Source: Streptomyces caelestis (lineage in GTDB: Bacteria > Actinomycetota > Actinomycetes > Streptomycetales > Streptomycetaceae). Taken from it: a stretch of DNA of 64,000 nt. Below are positions 1-8,469 of the stretch, one piece after another. Position numbers and translations under genes: made by a program. Each line of letters begins with the position of its first letter. Within the stretch, counting starts at the first letter, position 1. Location of the stretch: positions 3,658,001-3,722,000 of the forward strand of contig NZ_JACHNE010000001.1 in NCBI RefSeq assembly GCF_014205255.1. Reading direction: 5' to 3'. The notes below the pieces were generated by a model that saw only the letters and a list, made by a program, of their open reading frames with translations, ran no database searches and had not been told where the DNA came from.

Positions 1-1
1 G

Positions 2-415
2 CGTCTGCCGCTGCCGCCGGACACACCTGACTTCGAACTGCCGGTCACGGTGCAGCTGTCCCCGGTCCCCACGCCCCGGCACGCCTACGCCCGGGACGAC
101 TCCGCGGACCACGCGCGGCGTTTACTGCGCCGCGCGGAGAACGCGGACCGCCCGGGCGACGACACGGCGGCCCTGCTGGCCACGGCGTCCGGTCACCAGA
201 TCACCCAGGCCTTCGGCCGCCCCTGCCGCGCGGGCCGGGCGGGGCTGGGCTACTCGCTCTACGAGCACGCGTTCCTGCTGCGCGACGGCGCGGAGGTCTC
301 CCTCTGGGAGGTGGAGCACACGGCGACGCCGGACGGCCGGCACATGTGCGAGGTGTACGCCAGCGAGGACGCGGCGCGCGAGGCGATGGAGCGGCGGGCG
401 GCGCAGCTCTCCTGA
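2..415 (+). CDS. C-terminal part of a DUF6227-like protein
   Basis: The frame is open from the left edge, so the gene begins outside the window; a GTG at 50 is an internal valine or an alternative start. The visible protein has an RRLLRRAENADRPGDD segment, then YEHAFLLRDGAEVSLWEVEH and ending CEVYASEDAAREAMERR. This pattern (LLxRAEN, HxxLLxDGxxLxLWExxH, EVYxxExxxR) resembles the Streptomyces protein family DUF6227, whose function is unknown. No catalytic motif or membrane segment is visible. It is followed by a small convergent reading frame and a strong hairpin at 599-624. The family call rests on remembered motif similarity only. Confidence 0.5.
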   Translation, partial: RLPLPPDTPDFELPVTVQLSPVPTPRHAYARDDSADHARRLLRRAENADRPGDDTAALLATASGHQITQAFGRPCRAGRAGLGYSLYEHAFLLRDGAEVSLWEVEHTATPDGRHMCEVYASEDAAREAMERRAAQLS

Positions 416-425
416 TGCCGCAGCA

Positions 426-581
426 CTAGTGCCTGTCGCCGAGTTGGCGCACCAGCTCGGCGAAGGCGCCTCTCTCCTCCGGGGTCAGCTCCACGGACTC
501 CGACCGGTGACCTGTCTGCCGCTGTTGCGGGAGGGCGGGGAGGGAGTGGCCCTCGGGCCACCGGGAGACGTGCTCAGGCAT
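426..581 (-). CDS. Small hypothetical protein, 51 aa
   Basis: An ATG frame on the minus strand (start at 581, TAG at 426-428) gives MPEHVSRWPEGHSLPALPQQ followed by a C-terminal helix ELTPEERGAFAELVRQLGDRH. The charged amphipathic C-terminus looks like real protein and the codons have GC-rich third positions. There is no recognisable domain. It lies between the DUF6227-like gene and the fructose PTS operon; the hairpin at 599-624 sits upstream of it, so it would need its own promoter. No strong ribosome binding site is evident. It is either a small conserved Streptomyces protein or a chance frame. Confidence 0.35.
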   Translation of the reverse strand: MPEHVSRWPEGHSLPALPQQRQTGHRSESVELTPEERGAFAELVRQLGDRH

Positions 582-598
582 GCGACCAGTAGACACCA

Positions 599-624
599 CG
601 GCCCGGGACTTCTGTCCCGGGCCG
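599..624. terminator. Hairpin terminator downstream of fruA
   Basis: A perfect 11-bp inverted repeat (599-609 with 614-624) encloses a 4-nt TTCT loop and is followed on the plus strand by TGATTTT. It lies 74 bp beyond the fruA stop codon and would end the fruRKA transcript. Streptomyces terminators often lack a long T run, so the stem is the main evidence. Confidence 0.7.
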
Positions 625-697
625 TGATTTTCGTGATCTATCTCGCAGGTGGCGTGAACGGCTCACACACCCCGAAACGGGGCGAACCTCAGCGGGC

Positions 698-2737
698 TTA
701 CGCCGCCACCGGCTGCTTCTTCTCCGCCGCAGAGACGGTGCCGCCGGGTGCCGGTGCGGCGCCCGGGGCCGGCTTGCGCAGGCCCTTCAGGACGACCACC
801 AGGGCCGTGGTGACGCCGACGCCCGCGGCGATGGCGACCAGGTAGAGCAGCGGGCTGCCGATCAGCGGGACCACGAAGATGCCGCCGTGCGGAGCGCGCA
901 GGGTGGCGCCGAAGGCCATCGACAGAGCGCCGGTGATCGCACCGCCCGCCATCGAGGCCGGGATGACGCGCAGCGGGTCGGCCGCGGCGAACGGGATCGC
1001 GCCCTCGGAGATGAAGGAGGCGCCGAGCACCCAGGCGGCCTTGCCGTTCTCGCGCTCGGTCTGCGTGAAGAGCTTGCCGCGCACGGTCGTGGCGAGGGCC
1101 ATCGCCAGCGGCGGGACCATGCCGGCCGCCATGACCGCCGCCATGATCTTCATCGCGGAGTCACTGGGGCTGGACACCGCGATACCGGCGGTGGCGAAGG
1201 TGTAGGCGACCTTGTTGACCGGGCCGCCGAGGTCGAAGCACATCATCAGGCCGAGGAGGGCGCCGAGCAGGATGGCGTTGCTGCCGGACAGGCCGTTCAG
1301 CCAGTCGGTCATGCCCTTCTGCGCGGAGGCGATGGGCTTGCCGATGACCACGAACATCAGGAACCCGACGATCGCCGAGGAGATCAGCGGGATCACCACC
1401 ACGGGCATGATGCCGCGCAGCGCCGCCGGGATGTTCACCTTCTGGATCGCCATCACCACGCCACCGGCGATCAGACCGGCCGCGAGACCACCGAGGAAGC
1501 CCGCGTTGATGTTGAACGCGATCATGCCGCCGACGAACCCGGGGACGATACCGGGCCGGTCCGCCATGCCGTAGGCGATGTAGCCGGCCAGGACCGGGAC
1601 GAGGAAGCCGAAGGCGACGCCGCCGATCTGGAAGAGCAGGGCCGCCCAGCTGTCGGCCTGCAACCACATGAAGTGGTCCATCACCGACGGGGCCTTGTCG
1701 ACCTTGTAGCCGCCGATCGCGAAACCGAGGGCGATCAGCAGACCGCCCGCCGCGACGAACGGCACCATGTAACTGACGCCGGACATCAGCCACTTGCGCA
1801 GCTTGGTGCCGTAGCCCTCGCCGGAGTCACCGGTGCGCTCGACGGGCGTGTTGCCCGGGGAGCCGGAGGTGACCTCGCCGCGGGCGGCCTTCTGACGGAC
1901 CTCAGCGATGAGTTCCGCGGGACGGTTGATGCCCGCCTTCACACCGACGTCGACGGTCGGCTTGCCGGCGAAGCGCTCCTTCTCCCGTACGGGCACGTCG
2001 TGGGCGAAGATCACGGCGTCCGCCGCCGCGATGACCGCCGGGTCGAGCCGGGTGAAGCCGGCCGAGCCCTGGGGCTCGACGGTGACCTCGACGTCCGCCT
2101 CGCGGCCGGCGTTCTCCAGCGACTCGGCCGCCATGTAGGTGTGGGCGATGCCGGTGGGACAGGAGGTGACGGCGACGATGCGGAACGGGCGCTCCGCGCC
2201 CGCAGCGGTGTCGTCGGTGACCGTGGCGGCGGCGGGAGAGGCCGCTCCCGCCGACGCCACGGGGTCTTCGGAGGCTGCCGCGGCAGCCTCTCCGGGCTCG
2301 TCGCCGCGGATCAGGGCCGCAGCGGCCGCCACGTCGTCCACCGCGCGCAGGGCGTCGGTGAACTCCGTGTTCATCAGCTGCCGGGCCAGCGACGACAGGA
2401 TCGTCAGGTGGGCGTCGTCGGCACCGGCCGGCGCGGCGATCAGAAAGATCAGGTCGGCGGGGCCGTCCGCCGCGCCGAAGTCGATGCCGTCGGCGCTGCG
2501 CCCGAAGGCGAGCGTCGGCTCGGTGACGTGCTCGCTGCGGCAGTGCGGGATGCCGATGCCACCGTCGAGTCCGGTCGGCATCTGGGCTTCGCGGGCGGCC
2601 ACGTCGGCGAGGAAGCCGTCCAGGTCGGTCACCCGGCCCAGGGCCACCATGCGCTCGGCGAGGGCACGCGCCGCCGCTTCCTTGGTATCGGCGGACAGGT
2701 CGAGATCGACCAGGTCCGCGGTGATCATGTCGCTCAT
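698..2737 (-). CDS. fruA: Fructose-specific PTS enzyme IIABC
   Basis: Membrane permease that imports fructose and phosphorylates it to fructose 1-phosphate using phosphate from HPr. Domains are in A-B-C order: an EIIA domain (about residues 5-145) with active-site histidine 65 in GIGIPHCR, an Ala-rich linker, an EIIB domain (about 185-280) with phosphocysteine 193 in VTSCPTGIAHTYMAAE, and an EIIC channel domain (about 310-655) full of membrane helices with the conserved FDLGGPVNKVAY loop. The 679-aa length is usual for the fused enzyme. The start at 2737 has an AAGGAG ribosome site 7 nt upstream. It is the last gene of fruR-fruK-fruA, with 145 bp to fruK. Gene order matches S. coelicolor SCO3196-3198. 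Confidence 0.96.
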   Translation of the reverse strand: MSDMITADLVDLDLSADTKEAAARALAERMVALGRVTDLDGFLADVAAREAQMPTGLDGGIGIPHCRSEHVTEPTLAFGRSADGIDFGAADGPADLIFLIAAPAGADDAHLTILSSLARQLMNTEFTDALRAVDDVAAAAALIRGDEPGEAAAAASEDPVASAGAASPAAATVTDDTAAGAERPFRIVAVTSCPTGIAHTYMAAESLENAGREADVEVTVEPQGSAGFTRLDPAVIAAADAVIFAHDVPVREKERFAGKPTVDVGVKAGINRPAELIAEVRQKAARGEVTSGSPGNTPVERTGDSGEGYGTKLRKWLMSGVSYMVPFVAAGGLLIALGFAIGGYKVDKAPSVMDHFMWLQADSWAALLFQIGGVAFGFLVPVLAGYIAYGMADRPGIVPGFVGGMIAFNINAGFLGGLAAGLIAGGVVMAIQKVNIPAALRGIMPVVVIPLISSAIVGFLMFVVIGKPIASAQKGMTDWLNGLSGSNAILLGALLGLMMCFDLGGPVNKVAYTFATAGIAVSSPSDSAMKIMAAVMAAGMVPPLAMALATTVRGKLFTQTERENGKAAWVLGASFISEGAIPFAAADPLRVIPASMAGGAITGALSMAFGATLRAPHGGIFVVPLIGSPLLYLVAIAAGVGVTTALVVVLKGLRKPAPGAAPAPGGTVSAAEKKQPVAA

Positions 2738-2882
2738 CGCGGGCTCCTTAGCACGCGTATCGCCCGGTCAGTCGAATGGGCGGGGGAGGGGACGGGGATG
2801 CGGTGGGGGGTGACGGGGGTGGAGGCGGGTCGTAACGGCGAGGTTCGCCGCTCGCGGGTCGGTCCGCGCTGCTCCTCGTACG

Positions 2883-3830
2883 TCATGACACCGGCTCCTT
2901 CAGCGCACGGTCCGCCGGGATCTCCGCCGTGACCGTCACCGCGGCCGGGTCCAGGTCGCCGGGCTTCGGCATGACGCTGCCCGGCAGCTGGACGGCCGCC
3001 GCGCCGTGGGCGACCGCGGAGGCGAGGGCCTCGGGACCGCTGCCGCCGGCGATCAGGAAACCGGCGAGGGAGGAGTCACCCGCGCCCACGTTGCTGCGTA
3101 CGGCGTCCACGCGGGCGCTGCCGAACCAGGCGCCCTCGTCGGACACCAGCAGCTGCCCGTCGGCGCCAAGACTGGCGAGCACGGCCCGGGCGCCCATCTC
3201 GCGCAGTTCCTCGGCCGCCTTCACGGCGTCGCCGACGGTGGCGAGGGGGCGGCCGACGGCCTCCGCGAGCTCCTCGGCGTTGGGCTTGACCACGTCGGGC
3301 CGTTCGCGCAGGGCCGCGAGGAGCGCGGGCCCGGAGGTGTCCAGGGCGATCCGGGCCCCGGCGGCGTGTGTGCGGGCGACCAGCTCGGCGTACCAGGAGG
3401 GGGCGAGGCCGCGCGGGAGGCTACCGCAGCAGGCGATCCAGGCGGCGTCGCGGGACTGCTGCCGTACGGTCTCCAGGAGCAGTTCCCGCTCGGCCTCGGA
3501 CAGTTCGGGGCCCGGCGCGTTGATCTTCGTCAGGACGCCGTCGGCTTCGGCGAGGGCGATGTTGGAGCGGGTGGCCCCGGCGACCGGGACGGGCGCGACC
3601 TCGATGCCCTGCTGGTCGAGCAGGTCGGCGACGAGGGCGCCCGGGGCGCCGCCCAGGGGCAGGACCGCCACCGTGCGCTGTCCGGCGGCGGCGACGGCGC
3701 GCGAGACGTTCACGCCCTTGCCGCCCGGGTCCATCCGCTCGCCGGTGGCGCGGATCACCTCGCCGCGGTCGAGGGACGGCACCTCGTAGGTGCGGTCCAG
3801 GGACGGGTTGGGGGTCACGGTGAGGATCAT
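2883..3830 (-). CDS. fruK: 1-phosphofructokinase
   Basis: Cytoplasmic PfkB-family kinase that converts fructose 1-phosphate to fructose 1,6-bisphosphate with ATP, feeding glycolysis. The 315-aa protein starts MILTVTPNPSLDRTYEV, carries the first PfkB signature GGKGVNVSRAVAAAG and ends with the nucleotide-binding and catalytic motif VGAGDSSLAGFLIAG, where the Asp is the catalytic base in this family. Its ATG overlaps the fruR stop codon by 4 nt (ATGA), so the two are translationally coupled. The substrate call is fixed by its place next to the fructose PTS gene. Confidence 0.95.
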   Translation of the reverse strand: MILTVTPNPSLDRTYEVPSLDRGEVIRATGERMDPGGKGVNVSRAVAAAGQRTVAVLPLGGAPGALVADLLDQQGIEVAPVPVAGATRSNIALAEADGVLTKINAPGPELSEAERELLLETVRQQSRDAAWIACCGSLPRGLAPSWYAELVARTHAAGARIALDTSGPALLAALRERPDVVKPNAEELAEAVGRPLATVGDAVKAAEELREMGARAVLASLGADGQLLVSDEGAWFGSARVDAVRSNVGAGDSSLAGFLIAGGSGPEALASAVAHGAAAVQLPGSVMPKPGDLDPAAVTVTAEIPADRALKEPVS

Positions 3831-4588
3831 GCGCGCACTACTTCCGTGCCGCCGCGCTCGATGGCGACGGTGTCTTCGGGGCTCAGCCCGCTGTCGGTGA
3901 TCAGCAGGTCCACATCGCTCAGGTCGCCGAAGCGGGCGAAGTGCTCCTGGCCGTGCTTGGAGGAGTCGGCGAGCAGCACCACGCGGCGGGCGGCGGCCAC
4001 GGCCGCGCGCTTGACGGCGGCCTCGGCGAGGTCGGGGGTGGTCAGGCCGTGTTCGGCGGAGAAGCCGTTGGCGGCCACGAACAGCACGTCCGCGCGGATC
4101 TCGCCGTACGCGCGCAGCGCCCAGGCGTCCACGGCGGCGCGCGTACGGTGCCGTACGCGCCCCCCGATGAGGTGGAGCTGGATGCCGGGGTGGTCGGCGA
4201 GGCGGGCCGCGATGGGCAGGCCGTGCGTGACGACGGTGAGGGAGGCCTCCAGCGGGAGGGCGGCGGCCATTCTGGCGATCGTCGTGCCGGCGTCGAGGAT
4301 CATCGTGCCCTCGGTCGGCAGTTCCGCGAGGGCCGCCTTGGCGATGCGGTCCTTCTCGTCGGGAGCCGTGGTCTCGCGCTCGGCGAGGTCCGGCTCGAAG
4401 TCGAGGCGTCCGGCCGGGATGGCCCCGCCGTGCACCCGGCGGACCAGGCCGGCGCGGTCGAGGGCCTTCAGGTCCCGGCGGATCGTCTCCGCCGTCACCT
4501 GGAACTCCTCGGCCAGCGACACGACATCCACTCGGCCGCCGTCACGGGCGAGCCGGAGGATCTCCTGCTGCCGCTCCGGTGCGTACAT
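3827..4588 (-). CDS. fruR: DeoR-family transcriptional regulator of the fructose operon
   Basis: Cytoplasmic DNA-binding repressor. The 253-aa protein has an N-terminal helix-turn-helix (MYAPERQQEILRLARDGGRVDV... VTAETIRRDLKALDRAGLVRRVHGGA, residues 1-57) and a C-terminal sugar-phosphate sensing domain of the DeoR type, containing ILDAGTTIARMAAALP. The likely inducer is fructose 1-phosphate, inferred from the operon and from known fruR genes. First gene of the fruR-fruK-fruA operon; the promoter must lie in the 4589-4699 stretch. Equivalent to S. coelicolor SCO3198 by position. Confidence 0.9.
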   Translation of the reverse strand: MYAPERQQEILRLARDGGRVDVVSLAEEFQVTAETIRRDLKALDRAGLVRRVHGGAIPAGRLDFEPDLAERETTAPDEKDRIAKAALAELPTEGTMILDAGTTIARMAAALPLEASLTVVTHGLPIAARLADHPGIQLHLIGGRVRHRTRAAVDAWALRAYGEIRADVLFVAANGFSAEHGLTTPDLAEAAVKRAAVAAARRVVLLADSSKHGQEHFARFGDLSDVDLLITDSGLSPEDTVAIERGGTEVVRA

Positions 4589-4699
4589 GTCTGTTCGCCT
4601 CCGCCTCGTGCCCGAACGTGTGGTTTCAGCGGGAGGCTACGCCGAGATTTCAGCAAAGTAAACAGGTTCGGACCCAATCGGGCATGATCGGAAACAGAG

Positions 4700-4729
4700 A
4701 CGGGCTCGGCACTCCTGTGCCGAGCCCGT
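4700..4729 (-). terminator. Terminator of the MFS exporter gene
   Basis: Perfect 13-bp inverted repeat (4700-4712 with 4717-4729) with a 4-nt loop, located 44 bp downstream of the MFS stop codon. On the minus strand it is followed by TCTCTGTTTCC. It separates the exporter gene from the promoter of fruR. Confidence 0.8.
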
Positions 4730-4773
4730 TCTCCGACAATGGCCGGACGATTGCCGACGATGGCCGGCGATCG

Positions 4774-6282
4774 TCAGGAGACCAGCGCCGGTTCCTTCGG
4801 CGCCACCGACGCCTGCTCCCCCTCGACATGCTGCGCCGGCCGCCTCGGCAGGGCGAACATCAACAGGAAGATCACGCCCATCACCGCGGCCACCCAGCCC
4901 AGCGAGTTCCGGAAGGCGTCCGCGAAGGCCGGGCCCACCTGGTCCCGGCGCAGATGGTCGCCGATCGTGCCGAAGAAGACGACCGACACCAGGCCCAGCC
5001 CCAGCGCGTTGCCCATCTGCTGCACGGTGTTGAGCAGGCCGGACGCCGAGCCGGAGTGCTCGCGCGGCACCTCGGAGAGGATCGCGTCGGTCAGCGGAGC
5101 GACGATCAGGCCCATGCCCACACCCATCACGACCAGTGGCAGCGCCATCTGCCAGGGCGCGATGCCGAGGCCGTAGTGCCCGGACTCCCAGAGGTACAGC
5201 AGCACTCCGGCCGCCATCACCAGCGCGCCCGCCTGGAGCACCTTGCGGCCGAAGCGCGGGACCAGCTTCTGCACGGACATCCCGGCGGCCACGGACACGG
5301 CGATCGAGAACGGCACCCCGGTCAGCCCGGCCTTCAGCGGGCTCCAGCCCAGCCCGAACTGCATGTACAGCGTCCACACCAGGAAGAAGACGCCGAGCGC
5401 GACGCCGAAGACGGTCTGCACGGCGATGCCGGCCGCGAAGCTCTTGACCCGGAACAGCGACAGCTCGACCAGCGGGGAGCCGTCCCGCGCGCTCTTGCGC
5501 CGCTCGTACGCCACCAGTGCCGCGAGGACGACGAGCGATCCGGCCATCGAGACGTATCCCCACAGCGGCCAGCCCAGCTCGCGGCCGCGGATGAGCGGGT
5601 AGAGCAGCATCAGCAGGCCCAGCGTCACGAGCGCGACGCCCACCAGGTCCAGCTTCAGGGCCCGCGGTGCCTTGGACTCGGTGATGAAACGGCTGCCGAG
5701 GATCAGACCCGCGACGCCCACGGGCAGGTTGATCAGGAAGATCGAGCGCCACTCCCACCCGAACAGGTTCCACTCGGTCAGCAGCGCGCCGAGCAGCGGA
5801 CCGGACACGGCACCGAGACCGACGATCGCGCCGAACAGCCCGAACACCTTGCCCCGCTCGTGCGCCGGGAAGGTGGCGTGCACGATCGACAGCACCTGCG
5901 GCACCATCAGCGCCGCCATGCCGCCCTGCAGGAAACGGGAGGCGACCAGCATCTCCGGGTTCACCGCGAGGCCGCACAGCGCGGAGGCGACGGTGAAGCC
6001 GCCGATGCCGATGAGGAAGATCCGCTTGCGGCCGTGGATGTCGCCGAGCCGTCCGCCGGTGATCAGACCGGCGGCGAAGGCGAGGGCGTAACCGGCCGTG
6101 ATCCACTGGATCTGACCGAAGGACGCGCCCGCCTCCCGCTGGATCGACGGTATGGCGATGTTGACGATCGTCACGTCGACGAGGTCCATGAAGGCCGCGG
6201 TCATCACGATCGCCAGAGCGAACCAACGGCGGCGGTCGGTCCCGCCGCCCGCGGTGCTGGGAGTGGTCTCGGTGGAGGTCAT
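4774..6282 (-). CDS. MFS drug exporter, DHA2 (14-helix) type
   Basis: Proton-driven efflux protein of the EmrB/QacA kind. The 502-aa sequence begins with a short polar tail and then repeated hydrophobic segments consistent with 14 membrane helices. Family motifs are visible: helix 1 motif AFMDLVDVTIVNIAIPSIQ (typical LDxTIVNVALP), motif A GGRLGDIHGRKRIFLIG between helices 2 and 3, and GPLLGALLTEW in helix 5. The substrate cannot be read from sequence. It is transcribed divergently from the WYL regulator at 6345 with only 62 bp between starts, which suggests control by that regulator. Corresponds by position to S. coelicolor SCO3199. Confidence 0.92.
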   Translation of the reverse strand: MTSTETTPSTAGGGTDRRRWFALAIVMTAAFMDLVDVTIVNIAIPSIQREAGASFGQIQWITAGYALAFAAGLITGGRLGDIHGRKRIFLIGIGGFTVASALCGLAVNPEMLVASRFLQGGMAALMVPQVLSIVHATFPAHERGKVFGLFGAIVGLGAVSGPLLGALLTEWNLFGWEWRSIFLINLPVGVAGLILGSRFITESKAPRALKLDLVGVALVTLGLLMLLYPLIRGRELGWPLWGYVSMAGSLVVLAALVAYERRKSARDGSPLVELSLFRVKSFAAGIAVQTVFGVALGVFFLVWTLYMQFGLGWSPLKAGLTGVPFSIAVSVAAGMSVQKLVPRFGRKVLQAGALVMAAGVLLYLWESGHYGLGIAPWQMALPLVVMGVGMGLIVAPLTDAILSEVPREHSGSASGLLNTVQQMGNALGLGLVSVVFFGTIGDHLRRDQVGPAFADAFRNSLGWVAAVMGVIFLLMFALPRRPAQHVEGEQASVAPKEPALVS

Positions 6283-6344
6283 GCCAGGAAGTTAGAGGGC
6301 CAGTAGGTCAGATGTTGTCCTAGTGGTGCGGCATCCTCGTCGGT

Positions 6345-7316
6345 ATGACGACGGACACTCCGGCCCGGCTCCTGACGCTCCTCTCCCTCCTCCAGACGCC
6401 CCGCGAATGGCCCGGCGGCGAGCTCGCCGGCCGGCTCGGGGTCTCCCGCCGCACGGTCCGGCGGGACATCGACCGGCTGCGCGAGCTGGGCTATCCCGTG
6501 CAGGCCTCCAAGGGCGCCGACGGCGGCTACCGGCTGGTCGCCGGGAAGGCCATGCCGCCGCTCGTGCTCGACGACGAGGAGGCCGTCGCCATCGCGGTCG
6601 GGCTGCGCGCCGGGGCGGGGCACGCGGTGGAGGGCCTGGACGAGGCGTCGGTGCGGGCGCTGGCCAAGCTGGAGCAGGTGCTGCCGGGCCGGCTGCGCCA
6701 CCGCGTGACCACACTCCAAGCCGCGACCACACAACTGACCAGCGGCGACGGACCGAGCATCGCGCCCGAGACACTGACCGTCATGGCCTCCGCGGTGGCC
6801 GGGCACGAGCGGCTGCGGTTCGCCTACCGGACCGCGGACGGCACCGAGTCGCGGCGCCTGACGGAGCCGTACCGGCTCGTGTCGACCGGCCGCCGCTGGT
6901 ACCTGGTGGCGTACGACATCGACCGGGACGACTGGCGTACGTTCCGCGTCGACCGGGTGAGCGAACCGTTCGCCACGGGGGCGCGGTTCGTGCCGCGCGA
7001 GTTGCCGACGGGGAACGCGGCGGAGTACCTGCGGCAGTCGATGCAGCGGCACCAGGAGTCGTACGACTTCGAGGTCACGTTCGCCGCACCGGCCGAGTTC
7101 GTCGCCGCCCGGCTGCCGAAGTGGCTCGGCACGCCCGAGCCGTTGGGCGACGACAGCTGCCGGCTGCGCGGGTCCGTCGGCGACGCCGTGCAGTGGGTGG
7201 CGTTCCGGCTGGCGACGCTGGAGTGCGATTTCACGATCCGCGAGCCGGAGGAACTCGTGCGTGTGGTCCGGGAGTTGGGGGCGCGGTTGAGCAGGGCGGC
7301 CACAGGCTCGGAGTAA
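6345..7316 (+). CDS. YafY-type HTH-WYL transcriptional regulator
   Basis: The 323-aa protein has an N-terminal winged helix (residues 1-60: RLLTLLSLLQTPREWPGGELAGRLGVSRRTVRRDIDRLRELGYPV) followed by a WYL ligand-sensing domain (about 135-215; the signature appears as GRRWYLVAYDIDRDDWRTFRVDR) and a C-terminal WCX-type extension ending at residue 323. Proteins of this family bind DNA and sense nucleotides or DNA ends. The divergent exporter gene is the obvious target, since their promoters must overlap in the 62-bp gap. Confidence 0.88.
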   Translation: MTTDTPARLLTLLSLLQTPREWPGGELAGRLGVSRRTVRRDIDRLRELGYPVQASKGADGGYRLVAGKAMPPLVLDDEEAVAIAVGLRAGAGHAVEGLDEASVRALAKLEQVLPGRLRHRVTTLQAATTQLTSGDGPSIAPETLTVMASAVAGHERLRFAYRTADGTESRRLTEPYRLVSTGRRWYLVAYDIDRDDWRTFRVDRVSEPFATGARFVPRELPTGNAAEYLRQSMQRHQESYDFEVTFAAPAEFVAARLPKWLGTPEPLGDDSCRLRGSVGDAVQWVAFRLATLECDFTIREPEELVRVVRELGARLSRAATGSE

Positions 7317-7347
7317 GTATCCGACTCTCGGCCGCCGTCGGACCCCG

Positions 7348-8040
7348 TCAGGCATCCCATGGAAAGTGCCGCAGCGCCCTCAAGTTCCGCAACGCCAGCT
7401 CCGCCGGACCTCCGGGACCCTCCACCGGCCCGCCCCCCTCCGCCCAGCCCTCCAGGGCCGTTCGTACGGCGGCGCTCGCGACGGCGGCGGCGAAGCGCGA
7501 CTCAAGGGTGGGGGCAACGTTGTCGTCACCCTCCGGAGTTCCCGTCCTGGTCCCCCGGTCCGCCAGCACCTCCCCCAGCGTCCGTTCCGACACCTGGCAG
7601 ACCTCCGCCCACACCCTGCGCAGGGACGGGTTCGCCTCGGCGAGGCGCAGGAGCGTGCGGACCCACTCCCAGGAGGACGCCGAGACGCCGACGCCTGGGG
7701 TGAGAGTGTGTCGCACTGCGTGCTCCAGGGCCTGGGGCACGGAGTCGTCGGCGGGAGCCGCACGTACCGCCTCCACCCAGCGCTGGGCGCCGGCCGCGTA
7801 GAGCGGGGCGACGGCCTCCTCCTTGGTGGCGAAGTACCGGTAGAAGGTGCGCGGGGCGATGCCCGCGGACTGGGCGATGTCCTCCGCGCGAGTGCCGCGC
7901 AGGCCGTGCCGTACGAAGAGGCCGGCCGCGGCCCGGGCGATCTCCATACGCGTCTCGGCCTTGCGCCGCTCGGTCAGCGAGGCCTGAGGAGGGGTCGGGG
8001 TGGTGCTGCTCACGCCCGGCAGGCTATGCCCCTGTGGCAC
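7348..8040 (-). CDS. TetR-family transcriptional regulator (SCO3201-like)
   Basis: N-terminal TetR DNA-binding domain: RRKAETRMEIARAAAGLFVRHGLRGTRAEDIAQSAGIAPRTFYRYFATKEE, with the helix-turn-helix near residues 50-75, followed by a helical ligand domain. The frame can start at 8040 or at an internal GTG at 8013; neither has a strong ribosome binding site and the shorter form (VSSTTPTPP) is the more natural start. Its place between the WYL regulator and hrdD matches S. coelicolor SCO3201. No partner gene is obvious: neighbours are convergent or far away, so it may act on distant genes. Confidence 0.88.
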   Translation of the reverse strand: MPQGHSLPGVSSTTPTPPQASLTERRKAETRMEIARAAAGLFVRHGLRGTRAEDIAQSAGIAPRTFYRYFATKEEAVAPLYAAGAQRWVEAVRAAPADDSVPQALEHAVRHTLTPGVGVSASSWEWVRTLLRLAEANPSLRRVWAEVCQVSERTLGEVLADRGTRTGTPEGDDNVAPTLESRFAAAVASAAVRTALEGWAEGGGPVEGPGGPAELALRNLRALRHFPWDA

Positions 8041-8469
8041 AATCTGCCATCTGGCGGGCCACCCCGTGGTTCAGGTACGGGGTGCCCCGCCCTCCGCTTT
8101 CCCCGTCACACCGATAGCCACGGACCCGGTCACACCGAGAGCCGCGTTCCCCGGTCACGCAGAGAGCCGGGCCCCGGCGTCCGGGGGGAGGGACGCCGAA
8201 GCCCGGCCTTGGGAGAGTCCCGGCGCCGGGGGGAGTGCGACGGGACTTGGCTCTGGGGCCAGGGGTGCGGCCCGGGCCCGAACTGGTGGGCCCGGAAGTC
8301 TTGTTCCCGGTGCCCCGCGGGTTGAAGCGGCGTTACATCGCCATGTTTGCGCGGTCTTTCGCCACCCGGCGTACGCGGCGGCCCCGGGCGCACACTCTCC
8401 GTCATCCACACGCCGTGGACGACATCCACAGGCCGTGGGACGAGCCGTACGCCCGGACGCCCACCGGCG
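8041..8469. other. Intergenic stretch between TetR gene and hrdD
   Basis: About 430 bp without a credible gene. It contains short runs repeating GTCACACCGA/GTCACGC (8104-8165) and a GC-rich block around 8165-8290. It must hold the TetR promoter and the end of the hrdD transcript; no clean terminator stem was recognised. Confidence 0.5.

Noticed and set aside
887..2932. Long plus-strand frame opposite fruA
   Set aside because: Antisense shadow caused by high GC; composition is Gly/Arg/Asp-rich without motifs, while fruA on the other strand is certain.
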